64,000 nucleotides of DNA from Paracyclopina nana (lineage: Eukaryota; Arthropoda; Copepoda; Cyclopoida; Cyclopettidae). The notes below the pieces were generated by a model. It was not told the DNA's origin, did no database searches, and worked only from the letters and a program-made list of their open reading frames with translations. Of this stretch, positions 32,895-41,153 are shown one piece after another. Position 1 is the first letter of the stretch, and every line of letters starts with the position of its first letter. The position numbers and the translations under genes are program-made. Location: assembly GCA_019096065.1 (NCBI GenBank), contig JAGUCH010000001.1, positions 17,174,001-17,238,000 on the forward strand, written 5' to 3'.

Positions 32895-33076
32895 ATGATC
32901 TCGCACTGGCTGAGGACTTTGTCACCAAGGCTGTAGACTCTGTTGGAGCAACCTCGTATCAGTGCCACCTCTGCAGCTATTCCGGAGCCCATAAAGGCAC
33001 TGCCAAAAGGCACGTTCGCAATGTTCACTTGATGAAGCTCAAGGCTAGACCTGCTGCTGCTTTCCTGCCCAAATGA
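32895..33076 (+). CDS. BTB gene alternative 3' exon T17: single C2H2 finger (60-aa tail)
   Basis: Acceptor ATGCTCTTGCAG. Only one finger (CHLCSYSG...HVRNVH), preceded by an acidic helix (DDLALAEDFVTKAVD) and followed by an Ala-rich end. It is the shortest intact tail and has lost, or never had, the second finger. AATAAA lies at 33096-33101, just after the stop. Confidence 0.88.
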
Positions 33077-33118
33077 TCGTCGTGATGACTTGGCCAATAA
33101 AATCTGATATTGTTGTAG

Positions 33119-33402
33119 GCAAGTCCAGCGCTGTGATTGCGATTGGACGCAAAAAATTCGCGCAAGTCTGGTATCAGTATGTGAAACTGGATCGAGGATG
33201 GACTTATCAGCAAAATAAGGAGCATTTTTGTAAACTCTGCCCGTACAAGTCGAAGAAGAGGCTGAACGTTGTGAGACATAATGCAATCACTCACTTGATG
33301 AATGGTGGCTTCTCAAACCAAAAGTGCGCCCAATGCAGCATCACCTTTTTCGCATCCGAAGATCTGAACAATCACTTGTGCATGCACACTTCTTACAACT
33401 GA
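33119..33402 (+). CDS. BTB gene alternative 3' exon T18: two zinc fingers (94-aa tail)
   Basis: Acceptor TATTGTTGTAG. Fingers CKLCPYKS...HNAITH and CAQCSITF...HLCMH. T18 and T19 are close paralogues: KLDRGWTYQQNKEHFCKLCP here, KLDRGWAYTQNKEHFCKLCP there. Confidence 0.9.
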
Positions 33403-33610
33403 AAACAATAAGAATTTCAAAAAAAAATTATACCTTTTGTTCAAAAGTTTTTTTTTCACGACTCCGGTAGCTTTAGATGGCGCCACTGACGAATAGGGCA
33501 GAGGTGCCAGAATTGGATTTCATTGATATTACTCCATTTGGCATTTCTTCAATATCATAGGAGACAAGTTGTAAAGTAGGTTGTCAGTAAATTATGGTGT
33601 ATTGTTGTAG

Positions 33611-33894
33611 GAAAATCCAATGTTAATCCAAGTCAGCCAAAACTTTGGAAGGTTTGGTCGAAGGAGATGAAGCTGGATCGGGGATGGGCTTACACTCAAA
33701 ATAAGGAGCATTTTTGCAAACTTTGCCCGTACAAGTCAAAAAAGCGGCTGAACGTTGTGAGACATAATGCGCTCACTCACTTGTCACATGGTGACGTGAC
33801 AGGCGAAAAGTGCGGCCATTGCACCATCATCTTTTTCTCTCGCGAAGACCTGGACAATCACACCTGCACCTACAAATACTACAACCGAAATTGA
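33611..33894 (+). CDS. BTB gene alternative 3' exon T19: two zinc fingers (94-aa tail)
   Basis: Acceptor TATTGTTGTAG. Sister of T18 and equal in length (284 nt). The first finger is near-identical. The second is CGHCTIIF...HTCTY, where the normal last His is replaced and the nearest Cys lies one residue after the first His, so finger 2 may not fold normally. Confidence 0.88.
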
Positions 33895-33905
33895 TGTTGT
33901 TGCAG

Positions 33906-33976
33906 GTGGTGTCACTGTCACTACTCTCGAGGAAAAAATACAAATCCACTTTTCCGCCTTTATGCAATCCGCTTGA
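33906..33976 (+). pseudogene. relic zinc-finger exon (acceptor kept, fingers lost)
   Basis: A good acceptor TGTTGTTGCAG, 11 nt after the T19 stop, opens a 24-residue tail starting GGVTVTT, then stop TGA. The start resembles T20-T22 (GGVKV..., GVVKV...), but no Cys/His ligands follow. It could still be used as a finger-less tail. Confidence 0.6.
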
Positions 33977-34418
33977 CCGCGATCAGCTTTTCCACAATTT
34001 TTAAAGCACTGATATTATGATCAGAAAAGTGCTTGCTTTTTTCCCATATAAAACTTTGATAAAGCTTATAATATTTCTTGAGAGAAACTTGCAATTTTTT
34101 TTGGGCTTTAAAAATGAAAAGAGTACAAAAATAGAGTCTCCTCATGTGTAATTTTCTCTGAAGCAGACATTTTAAAAGTTGACTAAAATAAACTCTGAGC
34201 AAAAATAATGCCAATGCAATGTTTTATTTACGATTTTATTAGTAGGAGCAGAGCCTCTTTTTATTCAGATTTTAGTTGGTAAAAGGTAATCAGAAGTGAT
34301 CAGAAAATGAATATGATTTCTAAGGCAGGTCAAATAGAAACCATTGTTGACTTGAATGTTATTTGATAACTGTGTGAAAATCGTGAAAGAATCCTCATAC
34401 GGATTGATGTTGTTGCAG
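33977..34418 (+). other. intronic spacer, no exon seen
   Basis: AT-rich DNA between the relic exon and T20 without a zinc-finger motif in any frame that I can recognise. Confidence 0.6.
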
Positions 34419-34660
34419 GTGTTGTCAAGGTGGTGGACGACTGTATCATCAAAGTAGCTGGCAGCAACAAGTTTGCTTGCAAATTGTGCTCGTATCAAGG
34501 AGGTCGAAGGACCTCAGTTCGCAGACATTTGATGACCAGACACAGTGCTGAAGATGGACTAGGTTGTGATTTTTGTGGCAGGTCTTTTAAGAACCGATAT
34601 GCATTCAACACTCACTTTAGGCGTACCAAGTGTAAAGGGCCCAAAATTGCCCCCATTTGA
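34419..34660 (+). CDS. BTB gene alternative 3' exon T20: C2H2 plus C2HC finger (80-aa tail)
   Basis: Acceptor TGTTGTTGCAG. Fingers CKLCSYQG...HLMTRH and CDFCGRSF...HFRRTKC. First of a recent trio (T20-T22) sharing SAEDGL-x-CDFCGRSFKN. AATAAA at 34673-34678. Confidence 0.9.
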
Positions 34661-34708
34661 CTTGATGGATAAAATAAAATATGATGATCCGGATTGATGT
34701 TGTTGCAG

Positions 34709-34944
34709 GTGCAGTCAAGAGGATTGACGATTGTATCACCAGAGTAGCTGGCAGCAAAAAGTTTGCTTGTAAACTGTGCCCATACCAGGGAGCTGATAAG
34801 TTCATGGTTAAGAGACATTTGATGATGCGACACAGTGCTGAGGACGGATTAGAATGCGATTTTTGTGGCAGGTCGTTTAAAAATCAGTATGGATTCAACA
34901 GGCACTTTAAGCGAACCAAGTGTAAAGGCACTCAAGTTGCCTAG
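34709..34944 (+). CDS. BTB gene alternative 3' exon T21: C2H2 plus C2HC finger (78-aa tail)
   Basis: Acceptor TGTTGTTGCAG. Fingers CKLCPYQG...HLMMRH and CDFCGRSF...HFKRTKC. Its second half and about 70 bp of 3' flank are nearly identical to T22. A premature TAG (GTQVA, then stop) shortens it by two residues relative to T22 (GTQVASI). Confidence 0.9.
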
Positions 34945-35086
34945 ATTTAAGTGGGGAAAAAATCCGGATTGCTATTGGAAAACTATCATGGCATCATTTT
35001 TGCATAAAAAAAGCTCCAAGTGTAAAGACAGAAGACAAGTTGGACTTGAGTAAAAAAAATCCAGATCCGGACTCATGTTATGGCAG

Positions 35087-35285
35087 GTGGTGGAGCAAAG
35101 AACCTGGCACTGCCTGCAAATTGCATCCCTATCAAGCAGCTAAACAAATCTTGGTCAAGAGACTTTGAGACTTTAGATGACCAAGCACAGCACTGAAGAT
35201 GACATAGAGTGTGATTTTTGCGGCCGGTCATATACGAACCGAAATGGACTCACTTTAAATATACCAAGTGTCAAGAGCTGTCCTC
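35087..35285 (+). pseudogene. decayed zinc-finger exon of the T20-T22 group
   Basis: Acceptor-like TGTTATGGCAG, then a recognisable but broken copy of the T20-T22 unit: CAGCACTGAAGATGACATAG and GAGTGTGATTTTTGCGGCCG match SAED-x-x-ECDFCGR. The region of finger 1 has deletions and frame breaks (for example an early TGA after AGAGACTT). Confidence 0.8.
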
Positions 35286-35341
35286 ATGTAACTTGAGTGA
35301 AATATAATGTACGAATTATGATGATCGATATGTTATTGCAG

Positions 35342-35583
35342 GTGGTGTCAAGGTGCTGGACGATTGTATCACCAGAGTACCTGGCAGCAATAAGCATGCC
35401 TGCAAATTGTGCCCCTATCAAGCAGCTGATAGGTTCATGGTTAAGAGACATTTGATGATGCGACACAGCGCTGAGGACGGATTAGAATGCGATTTTTGTG
35501 GCAGGTCGTTTAAAAATCGATATGGATTCAACAGGCACTTTAAGCGAACCAAGTGTAAAGGCACTCAAGTTGCCTCGATTTAA
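35342..35583 (+). CDS. BTB gene alternative 3' exon T22: C2H2 plus C2HC finger (80-aa tail)
   Basis: Acceptor GATATGTTATTGCAG. Fingers CKLCPYQA...HLMMRH and CDFCGRSF...HFKRTKC. Nearly identical to T21 from about residue 35 onward, including the region after the stop, which shows a very recent duplication or gene conversion. Confidence 0.9.
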
Positions 35584-35641
35584 GTGGGGAAAAATCCGGA
35601 TTGCTATTGGAAAACTATCATGGCATCATTTTTGCTTGCAG

Positions 35642-35976
35642 ATATCAGGATCTCAGCAGCAAAAAAGATGTCGAAAAAGTCTTCCTCTTCTTCTTCGGTT
35701 AATATCACTGGTGACTATTCCTCTTCAGAGTCGTACATCATTGAGGATCATGACATGAATGGCTCGAAGCAGTACAGGTGTTCAGCCTGCGGATTCGAAT
35801 CGCACTGGAGGTCCTCCATGAGCAGGCACATGACCACTGTGCATGCCCCGAATTGCGACCTGAAATGCGACGTCTGCCAAGTCACCTACAAAAATATGCT
35901 CGCGTTTCAAGAGCATCTGCGTCGCAAGCGTTGCAACTTGACCACTTTTGATCCCCTCAAGCCCATCATGCATTGA
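35642..35976 (+). CDS. BTB gene alternative 3' exon T23: C2H2 plus C2HC finger (111-aa tail)
   Basis: Acceptor TTTTTGCTTGCAG. A Lys then Ser-rich lead (KKMSKKSSSSSS) precedes CSACGFES...HMTTVH and CDVCQVTY...HLRRKRC. AATAAA (35977-35982) follows the stop codon directly with no spacer. Confidence 0.9.
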
Positions 35977-36033
35977 AATAAATTCCACGGCTTTCTAATT
36001 CCTTCTCACCAATGTTGATCTGTATTCTTGCAG

Positions 36034-36281
36034 GAGGTGCTGCGAGGCGCGTAGATTTCATTAACGGAGTGACTACCTTAAATGAAATGATTGGCAGTGA
36101 AGATGGGAAAACTTTCACGTGTCTGGCTTGCTTTTTCTCCTCCAATCGGAGAGACACAATCAAGCGCCACCTAAAGCTGGTCCATGTTGAGCACCAACCA
36201 GTCACGTGTCCGTCTTGCGACAAGTCGTTCAAAAACGAGTACAACCTCAAAACTCACCTAAAACGAGCCCACAAGAAATAA
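36034..36281 (+). CDS. BTB gene alternative 3' exon T24: two C2H2 fingers (82-aa tail)
   Basis: Acceptor TGTATTCTTGCAG. Fingers CLACFFSS...HLKLVH and CPSCDKSF...HLKRAH. Three TAA codons in a row end the frame, and AATAAA (36283-36288) overlaps them. Confidence 0.9.
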
Positions 36282-36410
36282 TAATAAAAATCCTTCTTAC
36301 CGTACATGATCTGTCAAAATTATCATTTCCCTTCAGTTTCTATCATTTTATGATTTCTTCCTATTTTTTTTTTGGTTTTCTTTTTCATTTTTTTCCTTTG
36401 ATTTTTCCAG

Positions 36411-36658
36411 GTCCTGGACCTTATGATTATGCTTTACGCTTTGTTCGCACGAAAGAGGGCGAGTTGACGTATCAGTGTGGCTTGTGCGGATATTTGCCCA
36501 ATTCCACCAACAAATCCATCGGATATGCCAAGAACCGCGTCCAGATGCACATCAAAAACGTCCATTCCGGACCGGAGCATGTGGAGTGTCCGGGATGCAA
36601 GAAGCAGTTCAAAAACAAAGAAAGCTTACGCGTGCATAAAATCAAATATTGCAAATAA
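36411..36658 (+). CDS. BTB gene alternative 3' exon T25 (last): expanded C2H2 plus C2HC finger (82-aa tail)
   Basis: Acceptor TTGATTTTTCCAG with a long pyrimidine tract, the strongest acceptor of the set. Finger 1 (CGLCGYLP...HIKNVH) has 20 residues between Cys2 and His1 instead of 12, including NSTNKSIGYAKN. Finger 2 is CPGCKKQF...HKIKYC. AATAAA at 36737-36742 ends the locus. Confidence 0.88.
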
Positions 36659-36742
36659 TGACAGGTCTTCCTCGACACCAATTGTTATACTACTTGAGAA
36701 AAAAATAGTATTAAAACATATCTACGGATAGCGGCAAATAAA

Positions 36743-37353
36743 AATCATGTCACAACAATAATAAGTAGTTTCCTTATATTTTTTGCGTCTTTTCCTGAAT
36801 CTCCTTTATTGCAAAAATAAGGCATGAGATTTTCGCAAGCAATTTAAAATTTGGATTTTCAATTCAATTTGAGTTGCAAAACTTTCCAGATTTCATCTAG
36901 ACGAGTTGCTTTCATGGCCGAAAGGTCAAAAGCAAGAATTGTGTATAAATAGTGTTTATTTGATTTACCGTAAGTTCTTCTAACTTGAGTAAGTTATGTT
37001 TTTAATAGGTTTTCAGGATTTTTGCGCCAAAAGTTTATATTTTATATTTAGAGCTGAAAATTTCGAGCGTCGCTCAAATTAGGAGAAAGTACGGTAAATT
37101 TCATAAACATGCAAAAAAGAAGGTAGTTTTTTACCGTACACGTGAGCTTTTTGTTCTACCCGACTATTTGAGCTTGCCGAGATGTCTAACGAAAAAGCGT
37201 AGGAAGTTTGCCTGAGTCATGCCCGGAAAAATCCGGCACCTGTTTTAATTTCCAATTCCTCACTTAAAAAATTATTTTTCACTCCACTCATTCAACAAAT
37301 TTTTGCTATATTTAATCAGCGGAAAAATCTGGCGAGAAAGTGGAAATCCACGG
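36743..37353. other. intergenic, no gene seen
   Basis: AT-rich spacer between the BTB locus and the next GPCR gene. Confidence 0.6.
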
Positions 37354-37363
37354 TATATAAAGG
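37354..37363 (+). promoter_or_regulatory. TATA box of the atypical GPCR gene
   Basis: TATATAAAGG about 160 nt before the ATG at 37516. A TSS near 37385-37390 would give a 5' UTR of about 130 nt. Confidence 0.6.
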
Positions 37364-37515
37364 AGTTTTCTTGCATTCCAGGGAGATTGGCGAGTGCCGT
37401 ACAGTATACACATTGTATATAGTAGAAGTCATGCAGCTCTCGCAGGTAGCAGCAAAACATAGCAAAGCTTATAGCAGTTGGCCAGGAGAGAAGTGGGCCA
37501 GTTGCCAAGATCATC

Positions 37516-39530
37516 ATGGCGAACTTCAACAACGATTCTTTCCTGGGCCAAATGGATCTGGATGCAGATGATGATCCAGACCTGCTTGAAGAATCCGACC
37601 TTTTGGCCTTTGAGCCCGTTGAAATCATCGTGGCCAGGGTCCTCTTTGCCCTCCTCGTGTCAGTGTCCTTGGTGATGAATTTGCTCCTGGCCATGGCTGT
37701 TGCCCGACGATGGAGCACCGTTCACCTGATCTACATTTTGACTGCGGCCATGGCTCTGCCAGATCTCGTCTTCTACTCCAAATTAGTGGCAGAGCTCGTG
37801 GATAGCTACGGCCAAAAAGTCCCCTCGTGGGCCTCATCAGGTAACAAAATATTAAAATGAACCGAGCGAAACTTGACAAGTCCGAGCGTCACCGAGGGAT
37901 GTAATTTGACGGCCTGGTTTGATATGTTGTATAATTTAAGCGGCATAAGCCAGGGGAGGGACAAACTTTTTCGTTAGATGGCGCTTTCTGAGCAAGTATT
38001 TTTGAAGAAACTGTCGTTCCCAAAACTCGTTATGTAATTGCAAGCGGCAATTTGATTGGCTGATCGGCGTAGCCATGCTAGAAAATGGTTTCGACAGTGA
38101 AAAGCTTGAAAATTGCTGAAATTGTTATAAGTTTTATGCCTTGAAAGGGTACCGTTTTGCTTGTAGGTTATGCCTTATTTGTGAAGTTTTTGGCACAAGC
38201 GCTCCAAAAGCCAAACAATAGCCAATTTTTGATGGTCTTTGAAGCGCAGCCATGTCAAATGTAATTGCTCAAGTTGAATATCTAGATGGCGCAGCGAATC
38301 GAGCTAATACTTTGCATAATTAGCTTATGTACATAAATAGATATGCTTTTTTCAGATTGGGCTTGCGGAATGTGGCTGTTTTCGCATCACTTTCCTCCAT
38401 TGCTCTACTCCTGCCTCCTTTTGGCCATTGTGTACCATGCATTTATCACACTTTTCCTCGACTACTCTGGTGGCTATGAGGACTCTGCCAAAAGGATGTT
38501 CCCTGTGATCCTGGTCTCGCTAATCACCATATGTACGCTAATGGCTGCACCTTCCGGGTTTTTTGGCCAAAGTGCAACGCTAACCAAGTTGGGCAACCAC
38601 AAATTGTTCCATTTCAAACGACATTGTGGCCTGGATGTGCCAAGCCTCACTGCTTTCCAGCCAGAAATGAGCCCAGACATGAGAATTGAGGCGGAAGCCT
38701 CTTACAGGCTCGTTTACGAGCTTGTCTTACCGTATCTTCTCCCACTTCTGCTACTAGGTATAAGCCAAACGCGTAGAGTCACTAGATTCACAGCGCCATC
38801 TAGCCCAGCAACTTGAGCAAGTACATTTGTCATGGCAGCGCTTTTTATACCATCAAAAATTGGAAATTGTTTGGCTGTTGGAGCACTTGTGCCAAAAACT
38901 TGATAAATTTACAGTAATTTACAGACAAAATGTTACCCTTTAAAGCCATTAAACCGTTTAACTTTAATGCTAATTTTCAAGCTTGTCATTGCCGAAACTC
39001 AATTTTTCCAGCCTGGCTTTAATAATCAGCCAATCAAATTGCAGTTTGTAATCATATGACGAGTTTTGGGAGCGATGGTTTGTCCAAAAATACTTGCTCA
39101 AAAAGCGCCATCTGGCGAAAAAGTTTGTCCCTCCGCTGCCTTATGACCTAAATTGAAAACCATGTTTATAATCAAGTAAATTGTTTTTTTAGGATTTCCT
39201 TACATTACACTTTTGGTGGGTCTGATGAAGAGTGTTCCAGCTGCCAGCCACAGTGAGCACTCGACGAAAATCACAGTGGTGGTGACCCTTTGGCTGGTGA
39301 CCTCTTACCTCATGCTCCATGTGCCCACCATTTTGCGAAATGTGTTCAGCATCTTCAACGTGTGGGATCGACTGGTGATCATGTTCAATGCACAGGAGGA
39401 CGAACGCGTCCCCAGATTCCAGACCTATATCCACATTTTGGCCTATGTCTGCACCTGCATTTGGGCCATTGTGCGAGCCTCGCTCTGCTTCAAGTACAAC
39501 CACAAGCTCAGAAAAGCCCTGGGACCATGA
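37516..39530 (+). CDS. atypical seven-transmembrane receptor (class A-like, orphan), 354 aa
   Basis: Three exons: 37516-37840, 38356-38757 and 39193-39530, with continuous frame. Seven hydrophobic helices are visible: IIVARVLFALLVSVSLVMNL (TM1), HLIYILTAAMALPDLVFYS (TM2), CGMWLFSHHFPPLLYSCLLL (TM3, with the conserved Cys), FPVILVSLITICTLMAAPSG (TM4), LPYLLPLLLLGFPYITLLVG (TM5), TVVVTLWLVTSYLMLHVPTI (TM6) and YIHILAYVCTCIWAIVRASL (TM7). The usual class A signatures are absent: no GN in TM1, no LAxxD in TM2, no DRY after TM3 (TLFLDYS instead) and no NPxxY in TM7. The N-terminus is acidic (DLDADDDPDLLEE). The ligand is unknown. I do not recognise a named orthologue. It could be an arthropod orphan GPCR or a non-signalling relative. 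Confidence 0.75.
37945..38328 (-). mobile_element. repeat family A (MITE-like), copy 5
   Basis: Reverse-oriented copy filling most of intron 1 of the atypical GPCR gene (ATAAGCCAGGGGAGGGAC to AATTAGCTTAT). It is diverged but keeps GATTGGCTGATCGGC and AGATGGCGC motifs. Confidence 0.75.
38760..39144 (+). mobile_element. repeat family A (MITE-like), copy 6
   Basis: Forward copy starting two bases after the exon-2 boundary, so that the splice donor reads GT then ATAAGCC of the element. It makes up about 385 of the 435 bp of intron 2 of the GPCR gene. Confidence 0.8.
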
Positions 39531-40003
39531 CCATAAATCCAATCTTAACATATTTAACATTTATATAACAAATACATGCTTTGTCTGCCAAACTGCACTA
39601 AAAATCAACTACAAGAAATCTACAAGACTTGAAATTCATTCTGGTAATTCTGGACTTGAATTAGGGCGCGCACGGTAAATTCACCTGTTACCTGTTTTTT
39701 GATATGAAAAGCCAAAAATGTGCCAAAATACTATGGAAATCAGACCATATCCCAATCAAATTATCACCAATTTTGATAGAAGAGAAGGACACACGTGTTT
39801 TCCGGGACAGTGATTTTATTGTTTGCGTTTTAAAGCCAAATGGAGGATGACTGCGGGTAATTAGGATAAATAAGTGGTATAAATACATAAATAAAGAGCT
39901 GGTAAAGTAATGCCCTCAATCAAGTCGAATTTTGGGGTGTAGGTGTCATAACCATTATTATCTCGTTATTATGGCACAACTTCTAGGTCAGAAAATCCAT
40001 GAT
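39531..40003. other. 3' flanks of two convergent genes, no gene seen
   Basis: Between the GPCR (+) and cuticle protein (-) stops. AT-rich; it would contain both 3' UTRs. Confidence 0.6.
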
Positions 40004-40573
40004 TTACCCATAGACAGGAGTGGGGTGGTATGGGGCGGGAGCGGGGTGATAGGGGGCGGGTTTGGGGTGATAGGGGGCGGGCTTGGCGTGGTAGGGAGCT
40101 GGGTGGTATGGGGCTGGCTCTGGGTGGTATGGGGCGGGCTCAGGGTGGTAAGGGGCGGGTTTGGCGTGATAGGGGGCGGGTTTGGGGTGGTAGGGCTCGT
40201 AATGGGGCTCTCCCTCGTATTTGACATCGGCGACGTATCCGTTCTCGTGGTCGGCGTGGTAGGTCACGATTTGGGTTCTGCCATCGGGCAGAGCCACCCT
40301 GTATTCGCCGGTGACCACCCCGTAGTCGTCCTGGGTCTCCTGCTTGTTGAAGTAAGCTCCGGAGTACTCGTCACTCACGCCATACTCGTATGCGAAAGGC
40401 CTGGGTGGGATTTTGTACTCGTCGTGGTGGTAGGCGGGAGCGGGGGCGTGGTAGGGAGCGGCGGGGGCGTGGTACGGGGCGGGGGCGTGGTAGGGGGCGG
40501 GGTGATGGTAGGGGTTGTCGGCGTTGGCGAGCACCACGCTGGCAGCGAGCAACACAGCAAGTTTGGAATACAT
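40004..40573 (-). CDS. R&R cuticle protein (chitin_bind_4) with Pro-Tyr-His repeats, 189 aa
   Basis: Single exon; ATG at 40573-40571, stop TAA. Signal peptide MYSKLAVLLAASVVLANA. The R&R domain is central: PFAYEYGVSDEYSGAYFNKQ, then DDYGVVTGEYRVALPDGRTQ, VTYHADHENGYVADVKYEGE. This resembles the crustacean pro-resilin-like type. Both flanks are AP-x-PYH repeats: HHPAPYHAPAPYHAP before, and about ten AKPAPYHPEPAPYHP-type repeats after. Role: structural extracellular cuticle protein binding chitin. An earlier in-frame Met would lie upstream of the TATA box and is rejected. Confidence 0.93.
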   Translation of the reverse strand: MYSKLAVLLAASVVLANADNPYHHPAPYHAPAPYHAPAAPYHAPAPAYHHDEYKIPPRPFAYEYGVSDEYSGAYFNKQETQDDYGVVTGEYRVALPDGRTQIVTYHADHENGYVADVKYEGEPHYEPYHPKPAPYHAKPAPYHPEPAPYHPEPAPYHPAPYHAKPAPYHPKPAPYHPAPAPYHPTPVYG

Positions 40574-40628
40574 ATTCACTTGTGTATCGAAGAATGTGTA
40601 TTGATACGCATTCGGAAGGCCGCGAATC

Positions 40629-40636
40629 CTTTTATA
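40629..40636 (-). promoter_or_regulatory. TATA box of the cuticle protein gene
   Basis: TATAAAAG on the minus strand, 56 nt before the ATG. Upstream (40650-40740) lies an alternating CG/CA stretch with repeated GTGCGCACGTG-like palindromes. Confidence 0.8.
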
Positions 40637-40974
40637 GTGGAAAACAACAACGCGCGCACGTGCGCACGTGTTGTTGTTTAGATGCGTACGCACTGTGTAC
40701 GCGGATGCACTTATGCATATACGCGCGCGTATCTTGCGTATTTTCAGTGTGCACATTTTAAGGATCGTTATACTCCGAATTGGAGTAGCATCATCCGTCA
40801 TTTTTCATTGTTCTGCTCCGAGTGAAGATTCCCTAATTCACTGCTTTTGAATTTTGAATTAATACAACGCACTCTTAATGCATTTCCTGAAGGATGTATA
40901 TATTGAAGATATGAAATATGAAACGTGCGCGGCACTAATCCGCGAGATGGAGCGGCGATCTTTGTTGTGGTGCG

Positions 40975-41095
40975 GAAACCGCCGCTTTTCGCCATTCTAT
41001 CGGCAAAAATGCCAAAAAGTAACAGCTTGGGTAAAATCCACATCTGGTATTTTCTCTGAGGACGCGAATAGGCGACGGTGGCGCCATCTTTATAA
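40975..41095 (+). repeat. dispersed repeat family B, copy 3
   Basis: CAAAAATGCCAAAAAGTAAC, AAATCCACATCTGGTATTTT and GGTGGCGCCATCTTTATA, matching 19640-19732 and 21912-22052. It lies upstream of the cuticle gene. Confidence 0.65.
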
Positions 41096-41153
41096 AGGGA
41101 AACGGCTGAAACTGAATTTCTTGATGCTTGGCAGCCATGAAAACCTCGTTTAA

